Assembly (NCBI GenBank): GCA_030431975.1
Contig: JAUIHP010000008.1
Span: forward strand, 108,318 to 172,317
Direction: 5' to 3'
Length of the DNA: 64,000 nt
From: a bacterium
Lineage (GTDB): Bacteria; Eisenbacteria; RBG-16-71-46; CAIMUX01
Positions 1 through 6,275 of this stretch are shown here, piece by piece (positions within the stretch are counted from its first letter, which is position 1; each line of letters begins with the position of its first letter). The notes under the pieces were generated by a model. The model saw nothing but the letters and a program-made list of their open reading frames with translations. It did not search any database and had not been told where the DNA came from. The translations under genes and the position numbers were made by a program.

Positions 1-449
1 CCGATGAGGCAGAGAATCTCTGCATCCGCGACACGGTCGGCTTCGCCGATGATGTCGGCGTCGCATTGATAGAACTCACGGTACCGGCCTTGCCGTAGCT
101 GCGGGCGGTCTGCCCTCCAGACGGGTTGCATTTGATACCGCTTGAAAGGCTTCGGCAGGTCGCGGTGTTCTGCAGCGAGCCGAGCCAGGGGGACCGTCAG
201 GTCGTAGCGAAGCGCCAGAACCTGGCCGCCCTTGTAGTCCAGCCGGTAGATCAGCTTCTCGCCTTCGGAACCGTACTTCCCCATCAGGATGTCGAGGTAC
301 TCGACAGCCGGCGTTTCCACGGGAGCGAATCCGTAGCGCTGGTAGACCGTTCGCAGATACTGAAAGAGTTCCTCGCGTCGCAGCATCTCCTGCGGAAGAA
401 AGTCCCGCATGCCTTTGAACGTGCGCGGTGTGATGCGAGGTTCGCCCAT
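1..449 (-). CDS. hisS: Histidyl-tRNA synthetase, N-terminal part (cut by window edge)
   Basis: Class II aminoacyl-tRNA synthetase that charges tRNA-His in the cytoplasm. About 149 residues are visible and the gene runs off the window at base 1. The protein opens with the typical HisRS start (P-R-T-F-K-G-M-R-D-F-L-P), continues with a motif-1-like helix, and has the motif 2 region RADRPQLRQGRYREFYQ, which matches the HisRS pattern R-x-x-RPQ-x-GR-x-R-E/Q-F. Two adjacent ATG codons are possible, at 452 and 449. An AGGAGG lies 1 base from the first and 4 bases from the second, so 449 is preferred. It starts 29 bases after the ammonia-lyase gene and is probably co-transcribed with it. Confidence 0.93.
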   Translation of the reverse strand, partial: MGEPRITPRTFKGMRDFLPQEMLRREELFQYLRTVYQRYGFAPVETPAVEYLDILMGKYGSEGEKLIYRLDYKGGQVLALRYDLTVPLARLAAEHRDLPKPFKRYQMQPVWRADRPQLRQGRYREFYQCDADIIGEADRVADAEILCLI

Positions 450-478
450 CATGCCTCCTTGGCGTGGTCGGTCGGCGG

Positions 479-2206
479 TTAGCAGAGCGGTTCTTCGAGC
501 GCGGCGTTGACGGCATCCACGAACTTGGAGGAGCCCACGATCTCCTGCACTTTCAGGAGATCCGCCTCGAGATAGCGGTCTTCTTCGAGCGTGGTGATTC
601 CATGGTCCCGAAGGTACGTGTACGCGGTCCGCGCTCCGATTCCAAGCTGACGATTGCGACCCAAACGGCGTTCGAGCAGATCGACTCCCTGCGCCGCCGC
701 CAGCAGTTCGACCGCGACCACGGTTTGGCTGTTGCGCAACACCTGTCGCGCCTTTCGCGCGGCCCAAAGCCCCATGCTGACGTGGTCTTCCTGACTACCC
801 GAGGTCGGGATCGTGTCGACGCATGCGGGGCTCGACAGCGTCTTGCTTTCGGTGACCAGCGCCGCCGTCGTGTACTGCGCGATCATGAGCCCGGTGTTGA
901 TCCCAGCCTTCCCACCGGTGAGGTTCGACGGTAGCCCGTAACTCAGATTCGAGTTGAGCAGCCGGAAGAGCCGACGCTCCGAGATGCTTCCGATCTCGGA
1001 CAGAGCCATCGATGCGTAGTCCGCGGCCAAGGCCAGCGGCTGGCCGTGGAAGTTCCCTCCGGAGAGCGGTTCGTACCCGTCGCCGAGCGGAAAGATCAGC
1101 GGGTTGTCGGTGACCGCATTGATCTCGCGATCGAAGACTTCGTTGACATGGACGATGGCGTCGCGACTCGCTCCGTGGACCTGAGGAACGCATCGCAACG
1201 AGTAGGCATCCTGCACGCGCGGCACCTGCTCCGTTACGACACGGAACTCCTCCAGCGACTCCTTCGGTATGCCGGCAGCCTTGGCCGCGGCTTCCTGACG
1301 AGGAAACTCTGCCCGGACCTTTCCCCTGAGATATTCCGCGCGGAGCGCCTCTCCCCGAGACTCCCCATTGGCGAGGAGGCTGCGGATGTTTCGCGCCACT
1401 CGTTCCTGTCCGGGGTGGCCGCGCACCGCATGCAACCGGGGGTCGAACGCTTTGTCTTCGCCGAGCATGGCCTCGAGGGAGAGGCTCGCTGCGATGTCGG
1501 CCGTACGCAGTAGGTGCTCCGCGTCCTCCAGCAGCAGCCCGAGTTCGGCGAGCATGAAACTCGTTCCGTTGGTCAGCGCCATGGCTTCCTTCGGCGCCAG
1601 CTCCAAGGGCGTCGGCCGCACCGAATCCGGGAGGTCGGCCAGGCGCATCACTTCACCACGATAGCGAACACGAGCCTCCGGCTCTCCCATGAGCACCGCG
1701 CCAACGTGAGCCAAGGGAGCGAGGTCCCCACTGGCGCCGAGGGACCCGACTCGGGGAACGATCGGATGGATCTGCCGATTGATCAGGGTCACCAACGACT
1801 CGAGGAGTGCCACAGTGACACCGGAGTAACCCGACGCGAGGCTGTTCGCGCGTACCAGCATCGCTCCCCGGACGGTCTCGTCATCGAAAGGCTCGCCGAC
1901 TCCCGTGCAGTGGGACCGAATGTAGAGCTTCTGGAACTCGGTCAGACGCTTACCGTCGACCTGGCGGTCCTTGAGAACTCCGACCCCGGTGTTGAAACCG
2001 TAAATCGCCGGGAGCGTCTTCCCGGGATCGGCCTGCAGCCAGTCCCTTTCGATGACGTCGCGAAGATGCCGGCAGCGATCGGTAGCCGCGTCCGACAACT
2101 CGACGTTCGGGAAGGCTTCGTCCCGACCGCGGGCCACCTGGATCAGCGCGTTTCGATCTAGGGAGAACCCGTCGATCGGCAACGTGGATTGGAATTGTGC
2201 GGACAT
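479..2206 (-). CDS. hutH: Histidine ammonia-lyase (aromatic amino acid lyase family)
   Basis: Predicted to deaminate L-histidine to urocanate using the autocatalytic MIO prosthetic group. The MIO triad Ala-Ser-Gly is visible at residues 158-160 inside GSLGASGDLAPLAH. The active-site Tyr (Y69 in YGFNTGVG), the Ser-His pair at 98-99 that marks HAL rather than TAL (His-Leu) or PAL (Phe-Leu), and the QEDHVSMG block near the C-terminus are all present. At 575 residues it is longer than the usual ~510. An AGGAGGT lies just upstream of the ATG. No hutU, hutI or hutG is nearby; the neighbour is hisS. Histidine is the best-supported substrate, but a tyrosine-type activity is not excluded. Confidence 0.88.
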   Translation of the reverse strand: MSAQFQSTLPIDGFSLDRNALIQVARGRDEAFPNVELSDAATDRCRHLRDVIERDWLQADPGKTLPAIYGFNTGVGVLKDRQVDGKRLTEFQKLYIRSHCTGVGEPFDDETVRGAMLVRANSLASGYSGVTVALLESLVTLINRQIHPIVPRVGSLGASGDLAPLAHVGAVLMGEPEARVRYRGEVMRLADLPDSVRPTPLELAPKEAMALTNGTSFMLAELGLLLEDAEHLLRTADIAASLSLEAMLGEDKAFDPRLHAVRGHPGQERVARNIRSLLANGESRGEALRAEYLRGKVRAEFPRQEAAAKAAGIPKESLEEFRVVTEQVPRVQDAYSLRCVPQVHGASRDAIVHVNEVFDREINAVTDNPLIFPLGDGYEPLSGGNFHGQPLALAADYASMALSEIGSISERRLFRLLNSNLSYGLPSNLTGGKAGINTGLMIAQYTTAALVTESKTLSSPACVDTIPTSGSQEDHVSMGLWAARKARQVLRNSQTVVAVELLAAAQGVDLLERRLGRNRQLGIGARTAYTYLRDHGITTLEEDRYLEADLLKVQEIVGSSKFVDAVNAALEEPLC

Positions 2207-2230
2207 CTGACCTCCTGGAGCGAAGAGATC

Positions 2231-2260
2231 AGGATACGTTCCCCGTCGTAGAATTGTCCA
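2231..2260 (-). promoter_or_regulatory. Candidate sigma-70-type promoter for hutH-hisS
   Basis: On the minus strand TGGACA (5 of 6 to TTGACA) is followed after 18 bases by TATCCT (4 of 6 to TATAAT), ending about 25 bases upstream of the hutH start codon. By eye only. Confidence 0.35.
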
Positions 2261-2303
2261 GATTGCTACCGGAATGCGAGGCGAAGACCTAAGCGGGAAT
2301 GAG

Positions 2304-2347
2304 GCGGCGATCAGGCGGCGATCAGAGAGCGATCAGGCAGCCTCAGG
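2304..2347. repeat. 11-bp tandem repeat (three close copies plus a decayed one)
   Basis: GCGGCGATCAG occurs twice in perfect tandem (2304-2325), followed by AGAGCGATCAG and a weaker fourth copy. It lies between the end of the DUF4388 gene and the hutH promoter region. It is one of several short tandem arrays in this window. Confidence 0.7.
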
Positions 2348-2360
2348 TGAGGCCTGTGGA

Positions 2361-3722
2361 TCAGGCCGCGGCGGCTCGCGGCTTTTCCTGAACGAAGCGG
2401 GTCCTGACGGGATAGGGCTGGGCCGCACTTCCGGCCTCCACCCACCATGCCGCGGACAGGTACTCGGGCAGGCGCGCCTCGCGAGGAGGTGGCAGGTGTG
2501 AGCCCGTAAGAACCCCCTCCAGACGCTGCAAGGCGTCCAGAATCGACGAAGCCGGTGAGGCCAGCAGGACGCGAACGTCACGGTTGGAGGCTCGCAGGGC
2601 GGCTCCAACCAGTTCTCGATCCTCGATAGAGCGGAGAACGATCACACGTGGGTGTGTTCGATCGCAAAGATCGATCAGGGAGTCCGGTTCCGAAAGCGAG
2701 TTCGGTGAGATCTGGCGGATCCGGCCCGGCAACTTCGCCCAGTCGTAAGACGGAAACGGCTCGATGACCCAGCCCAGGCACGGAGCCGCCTGCACCGCTC
2801 GAGCCACCCAGGATGCGACGGACTGTTCAAGCAGACGTTCCATCGCTGAGGACAGAAGCACCGCCTTCGGACTTCGGTCCAGGGCGTTCCCCAGGTCGGC
2901 TTGGAATCCCATCCCTTCCCAGTTCGGAAACTCGGAGGTCGGGCAGGAGATACTGAACCAGGCGCCCTCGGGGCCGCTGTGGCGCGAGACCCAGAGGCGA
3001 GACTGTGGCGACCCGGTGGCCCAACACCCAACCGTCCGACCCGATTTCGGGTCCCACTCCGGGTCTGCCGGACACAGGGTCGAGACCCACTCTTCGACCT
3101 CGGCGAAGGAACGAACCTCGACCGCGGTCGCACCCGAAGCGTGCACGACGTAGACGAGATCGTCCGGACCCACCAGGACCCGTTCCGCTCTCCCCTCCTG
3201 CAGCGCGTCGACGATGGAGTGCTTCCACTCCGCTCCCAGTGAGGAGGTGTCTTCCTCGAACGCAACCGCCTTGCGGAAGGCATCGCTCAGTTCGGCTGTC
3301 CGCCGGTTCATTTCCTGGAATCGGTCGACGTGGGTTGGGGCCGGTTCTCCGTCGTCTTCCAGAAGATCGCCGGCCGACATTTCGTCCAGCTGACGAGCCG
3401 CTTCCAAGAGCACATTCTCGGTGGAGTTGTGAATCTTCTGGGTTGGGTCGACCGGTCCCGAGTCGAAGCTGAATTCACCATCTGCCCATTGCACGGCGCC
3501 CAGGACGACTTCTTCGCCGGAGACCAGCTTTTCATCCAGAGCGTTCAGAAGTTGACCCTCCTGAAACGTGAGGTAGACCGTGTGCTTGCCGTCACGCGCG
3601 GTCAGGGTTCCCGTCTTCCGGTTGAGCATCAGGAACTGGCAGATGTCGAACAGAGACACCTCTGCGAGGCGTCCGACCAGAGCCGCCCCGCCCTTCCCTC
3701 TCGAGGAGGCGACCCTGTTCAC
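2361..3722 (-). CDS. DUF4388 (PATAN-like) protein with a degenerate PilT-like module
   Basis: A 453-residue protein of unestablished function. Residues ~15-115 match the DUF4388 pattern (G-R-L-x-E-V-S-L-F-D-I-C-Q-F followed by N-R-K-T-G-T-L). The remainder can be laid over the neighbouring PilT by eye. Residues ~165-260 correspond to the PilT N-terminal domain. SPKAVLLSS (284-292) sits where PilT has its Walker A strand, and HPRVIVLRSIEDREL (357-371) sits at the Walker B/GEMRD region. The P-loop glycines and lysine, the catalytic Glu and the His box are lost, so this looks like a pseudo-ATPase. Its start overlaps the pilT stop by 4 bases (ATGA), implying translational coupling and a shared role. 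DUF4388 proteins often accompany gliding or pilus regulation. The pseudo-PilT reading is my inference from pattern alignment. Confidence 0.75.
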   Translation of the reverse strand: MNRVASSRGKGGAALVGRLAEVSLFDICQFLMLNRKTGTLTARDGKHTVYLTFQEGQLLNALDEKLVSGEEVVLGAVQWADGEFSFDSGPVDPTQKIHNSTENVLLEAARQLDEMSAGDLLEDDGEPAPTHVDRFQEMNRRTAELSDAFRKAVAFEEDTSSLGAEWKHSIVDALQEGRAERVLVGPDDLVYVVHASGATAVEVRSFAEVEEWVSTLCPADPEWDPKSGRTVGCWATGSPQSRLWVSRHSGPEGAWFSISCPTSEFPNWEGMGFQADLGNALDRSPKAVLLSSAMERLLEQSVASWVARAVQAAPCLGWVIEPFPSYDWAKLPGRIRQISPNSLSEPDSLIDLCDRTHPRVIVLRSIEDRELVGAALRASNRDVRVLLASPASSILDALQRLEGVLTGSHLPPPREARLPEYLSAAWWVEAGSAAQPYPVRTRFVQEKPRAAAA

Positions 3723-4789
3723 GCGGCGTCTTTCGTACCCAGGAGGGGCGCGAAGTTCTCTTTGTTGTTGGCTGTGCGGTACGCCTCTTCGACATCGATC
3801 GTTCCCTCGCGTAGGAGGGTCATCAGACAGTTGTCGAGAAGCAACATGCCGTCGCGCTTGGAGGTTTGCATCACGCTTGGGATCTGGAAGGTCTTGCGCT
3901 CACGGATCAGAGTCCCGATGGCCGTGTTGCAGAAGAGAATTTCCAGAGCGCAAACGCGGCCCTCTCCGTCGGCGCGACGAACGAGCCGTTGCGCGACCAC
4001 TCCCCGGAGGCTTTCGGAAAGCATGGTCCGGATCTGTGCCTGCTGGTCTTCGGGAAACGCGTTGATGATTCGGTCGACGGTCTGAGCCGCGCTCTGAGTG
4101 TGAAGCGTGGCGAAGACGAGCTGACCCGTCTCGGCCGCGGTCAGGGCCAACTGCATCGTATCCAGGTCGCGCATTTCTCCGACCAGGACGATGTTCGGAT
4201 CTTCGCGGAGCGCCGCTCTCAGGGCGGACGAGAACGATCGCGCCGACTTTCCGATCTCGCGTTGATTGACCAGGCAGTTGAGGTTTGGATGCACGTACTC
4301 GACAGGATCTTCGATCGTGAGAATGTGTTTCCGCTGCGTCTGGTTGATGTGGTGGATCATCGAGGCCAGGGTCGTGCTTTTTCCACTACCCGGAGGGCCG
4401 GTCACGACCACCAGACCCTTCGGAAGTTCACAGAAGCGTTGGACCGTGTCCGGAAGTCCGAGCTGCTCGATGGTAAAAATCTGCGAAGGCAGCAGACGGA
4501 ACGCTCCCGCGATCCCTTTCAGCTGTTCGTAGATGTTGCAGCGAACCCGAACCTCGCCCGGGACCTCGTAGGCGAAGTCGATGTCCCGGTCGCGATGGAA
4601 CCTGGACTTCTGCTCCTGCGACATCAGCTCATAGAGTAGCTGTCGTGCCTGTTCGCCCGTCAGCTCCGGGTAGTCCACCGGCCGGATCTCTCCGTGAACC
4701 CGCAGCATCGGAGGGGCACCCGTCGAGATATGGAGGTCGGACGCGCCCTGGTGCTTCACCATCTTGAATATTGCGTCTATCCGAGCCAA
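3719..4789 (-). CDS. pilT: Type IV pilus retraction ATPase PilT
   Basis: Hexameric secretion-type ATPase that powers pilus disassembly at the inner membrane. The 356-residue length is normal for PilT. The N-terminal PAS-like domain carries GASDLHIS (15-22). Walker A is GPPGSGKSTT (131-140), the Asp box is TIEDPVEYVHP, Walker B is NIVLVGEMRD with the catalytic Glu, and the His box is TLHTQSAAQTVDRI. The family-typical ALRAALREDP stretch is also present. It overlaps the DUF4388 gene downstream. A second, larger PilT paralogue lies at 18.6-20.2 kb. The terminator of the preceding lipoprotein lies just upstream. Confidence 0.93.
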   Translation of the reverse strand: MARIDAIFKMVKHQGASDLHISTGAPPMLRVHGEIRPVDYPELTGEQARQLLYELMSQEQKSRFHRDRDIDFAYEVPGEVRVRCNIYEQLKGIAGAFRLLPSQIFTIEQLGLPDTVQRFCELPKGLVVVTGPPGSGKSTTLASMIHHINQTQRKHILTIEDPVEYVHPNLNCLVNQREIGKSARSFSSALRAALREDPNIVLVGEMRDLDTMQLALTAAETGQLVFATLHTQSAAQTVDRIINAFPEDQQAQIRTMLSESLRGVVAQRLVRRADGEGRVCALEILFCNTAIGTLIRERKTFQIPSVMQTSKRDGMLLLDNCLMTLLREGTIDVEEAYRTANNKENFAPLLGTKDAA

Positions 4790-4890
4790 ATCCGAGTTCT
4801 CGCCAGGGCTGAGGATTGGGTAACTACCACCGAAATCGGGACGGTGGGCTCTAGGGAAGGGATCGGCAGAATTGGGGGCGAGCTAAAGAG

Positions 4891-4919
4891 GCGACCCAGC
4901 CGGATTTGGGCTGGGTCGC
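4891..4919 (-). terminator. Rho-independent terminator after the lipoprotein gene
   Basis: Perfect 11-bp stem (GCGACCCAGCC / GGCTGGGTCGC) with a 7-base loop, followed on the minus strand by CTCTTTAG. It lies 18 bases past the lipoprotein stop. Confidence 0.75.
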
Positions 4920-4937
4920 AAGAGAATGTTCCGACAA

Positions 4938-5420
4938 TCAGCTGGGGACCGCGACGAGAGTCGCTCGATATTTGGAGAAATGGTCGAGTTCGACTTGGAC
5001 CCGGTTTCCAACAGTGGTTCCACCGAGTTCTGTCCACGAGTTCGTCGATGGGTTGAACCACTCGATCGTGACAACGTCGGTCGGACTCACATCTGCCGGA
5101 ATTTCAAAGGACAGGACTGCCGGCTGCGAGAACTGAAGTCCATGAGGGGCGAACTCGCATACCCTGTGCCCGTCTTCTTCCTTCAGATCCATCGTAATCT
5201 GGACAGGAACAGCCAGGGCCCCGGCCGGAACCACGAGCTTGCTCTCAAGGTTTGCCAAGTCTGCGCCCACAGCGTCGACGAGGGCAGAGGTGCTGCCGAT
5301 TACGTTCAGCATCGAAATGTCGGTTGCTGGAGCCACCAAAGGCGCGTCGCTAACGTCGCCGCAAGCTGCACTTAGGACCGCAAGCAACGAGGCGAAACCA
5401 ACCAAACTTCCACGATTCAT
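4938..5420 (-). CDS. Predicted lipoprotein with a ZU5-like domain
   Basis: A 160-residue protein of unknown function. The N-terminus is a type II signal peptide: a positively charged start, a hydrophobic core and the lipobox L-S-A-A-C followed by G-D. It should therefore be lipidated and exported. The mature part contains the stretch VVPAGALAVPVQITMDL, which resembles ZU5-type beta-sandwich domains (I-P-x-GAL-x-x-x-V-x-I). The start at 5420 is chosen because GGGGAGA lies 8 bases upstream and the signal peptide then begins properly. An upstream in-frame start at 5459 would spoil the signal peptide. It appears monocistronic, ending in a strong terminator. Confidence 0.75.
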   Translation of the reverse strand: MNRGSLVGFASLLAVLSAACGDVSDAPLVAPATDISMLNVIGSTSALVDAVGADLANLESKLVVPAGALAVPVQITMDLKEEDGHRVCEFAPHGLQFSQPAVLSFEIPADVSPTDVVTIEWFNPSTNSWTELGGTTVGNRVQVELDHFSKYRATLVAVPS

Positions 5421-5732
5421 CGAGTCTATCTCCCCGGATGTGTCAACAATAGGTTGCACTGCGGTAGATGAAAGACATGTGCCATGTCGGATGTGCAGCG
5501 GGACTAAATCATGAAGTTCAACGGCTATTTGACTGCCATACAGCCCTTTACGGCCGCTGTGTGGTCGCCCCGGAGGAACGCCGAGTCAAAAACTGGCCGT
5601 AGTGAACCGCGGGAATCTTCGCGACCGGGGACCGACAGACGTCGGCTGAGATGGCCGAAGATTCTGTGGGTCAGTGGGTTGTCCGGGTTAGGTGACCCGT
5701 GCCGATTTGGGGATTCAGCACCATGAAAAGGA
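5421..5732. other. Gap upstream of the lipoprotein gene; no gene seen
   Basis: About 310 bases without a convincing reading frame on either strand; short ORFs here lack a ribosome-binding site and protein-like composition. It should hold the lipoprotein promoter on the minus strand, but I see no clear -35/-10 pair. Confidence 0.4.
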
Positions 5733-5758
5733 TCGCCCCCGAACGATGCCGGGGGCGA
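5733..5758 (-). terminator. Terminator ending the small-peptide/structured-RNA transcript
   Basis: 9-bp stem (TCGCCCCCG / CGGGGGCGA) with an 8-base loop, followed on the minus strand by ATCCTTTTC. It lies about 140 bases past the stop of the 22-residue ORF. Confidence 0.65.
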
Positions 5759-5810
5759 CCTAACGGCGGTTCAGCCGAAAGTGAAGTTATGGGGCCACTT
5801 AACTCCTGGA

Positions 5811-5889
5811 CCCGGCTTCACCACCGAAACTTTCTGAGCCCGGGAACCGGGTGGCGCGTAGCATGAGGTTTAGCTTACCCCGGTTCCCG
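5811..5889 (-). ncRNA. Structured RNA region downstream of the small ORF (candidate)
   Basis: A perfect 11-bp inverted repeat (CGGGAACCGGG 5841-5851 with CCCGGTTCCCG 5879-5889) encloses a 27-base loop. A second pairing, CCCGGCT (5811-5817) with AG-C-CCGGG (5837-5844), shares bases 5841-5844 with the first helix, so the two cannot form together. It is drawn on the minus strand because the small ORF and terminator read that way. It does not match tmRNA, RNase P, SRP or GEMM consensus features that I can recall. Whether it is a 3' UTR element, a separate small RNA or simple terminator structure is open. Confidence 0.4.
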
Positions 5890-5899
5890 AAGGACCGAC

Positions 5900-5968
5900 T
5901 TACCAGCCAGCCCTGCCATAGTTGACGAGCATCAAGAGTCCTGCGAGGACTGCTCCACCGATGATCAT
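5900..5968 (-). CDS. 22-residue single-span membrane peptide
   Basis: A tiny ORF preceded by an ideal ribosome-binding site, AGGAGG, 6 bases before the ATG. The peptide starts M-I-I-G-G-A-V-L-A-G-L-L and ends N-Y-G-R-A-G-W: one hydrophobic helix of about 15 residues with a short polar, Arg-containing tail. Its size and shape resemble small membrane peptides such as KdpF-type subunits, but no partner gene is adjacent. The same frame is open further upstream to 6118, but that extension is Arg-rich, without a good ribosome-binding site, and overlaps a leader hairpin. I infer a real small protein from the ribosome-binding site and composition; function unknown. Confidence 0.5.
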   Translation of the reverse strand: MIIGGAVLAGLLMLVNYGRAGW

Positions 5969-5999
5969 GGTTGACCTCCTGGTCTTTTTGTTGACCGGA

Positions 6000-6028
6000 C
6001 CCAAACGGCTAAGTCTCAAGCCGTTGGG
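6000..6028 (-). promoter_or_regulatory. Leader hairpin upstream of the small membrane peptide
   Basis: Near-perfect inverted repeat (CCCAAACGGCT / AGCCGTTGGG, one bulged A) with an 8-base loop, ending about 20 bases upstream of the ribosome-binding site. Between it and the start, GGTC and GACC can pair around an A-rich loop, and GGTCAAC is repeated across the ribosome-binding site. This suggests post-transcriptional control, unproven. Confidence 0.4.
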
Positions 6029-6253
6029 CCGCTTCCTGCGACTCGATGCTTTGAAGGATAAAACAAGTGTGCCAAGACCTCGATCACGGCCGGGGGCGCT
6101 CCTAGGGAACGGCAGCACAGCGACTTACGGCGTCATCCTCAATCTGCCAAGACGGAATCTATGATTGGGGCCGTTGTAAGCCAGCGACTACACTTCGAGG
6201 GAGCGCAGCCTAACCCATTTGCAAGTAGCACCTTAGGGCGATGTCGCCCTGAT

Positions 6254-6275
6254 TTGACATGTGCGGGACTGTCAA
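6254..6275. repeat. Inverted repeat TTGACA-N10-TGTCAA at the kinase stop codon
   Basis: Two 6-base arms separated by 10 bases overlap the stop codon of the kinase gene. A second palindrome, AGGGCGA-TG-TCGCCCT, sits next to it at 6235-6250. They may act as an operator for the downstream small-peptide locus or as a weak terminator. The gap from 6029 to 6253 otherwise holds no gene that I can support. Confidence 0.35.

Noticed and set aside
5841-5889. Known riboswitch (c-di-GMP GEMM, cobalamin) or tmRNA in the structured region
   Set aside because: None of the conserved bases of those families (GEMM tetraloop/receptor, B12 box, tmRNA T-arm) are present.
6056-6082. TTGGCAC followed by TTTTAT on the minus strand as a sigma-54 promoter for the small peptide
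   Set aside because: The -24 TGGCAC is present but the invariant GC at -12 is missing at the right distance.
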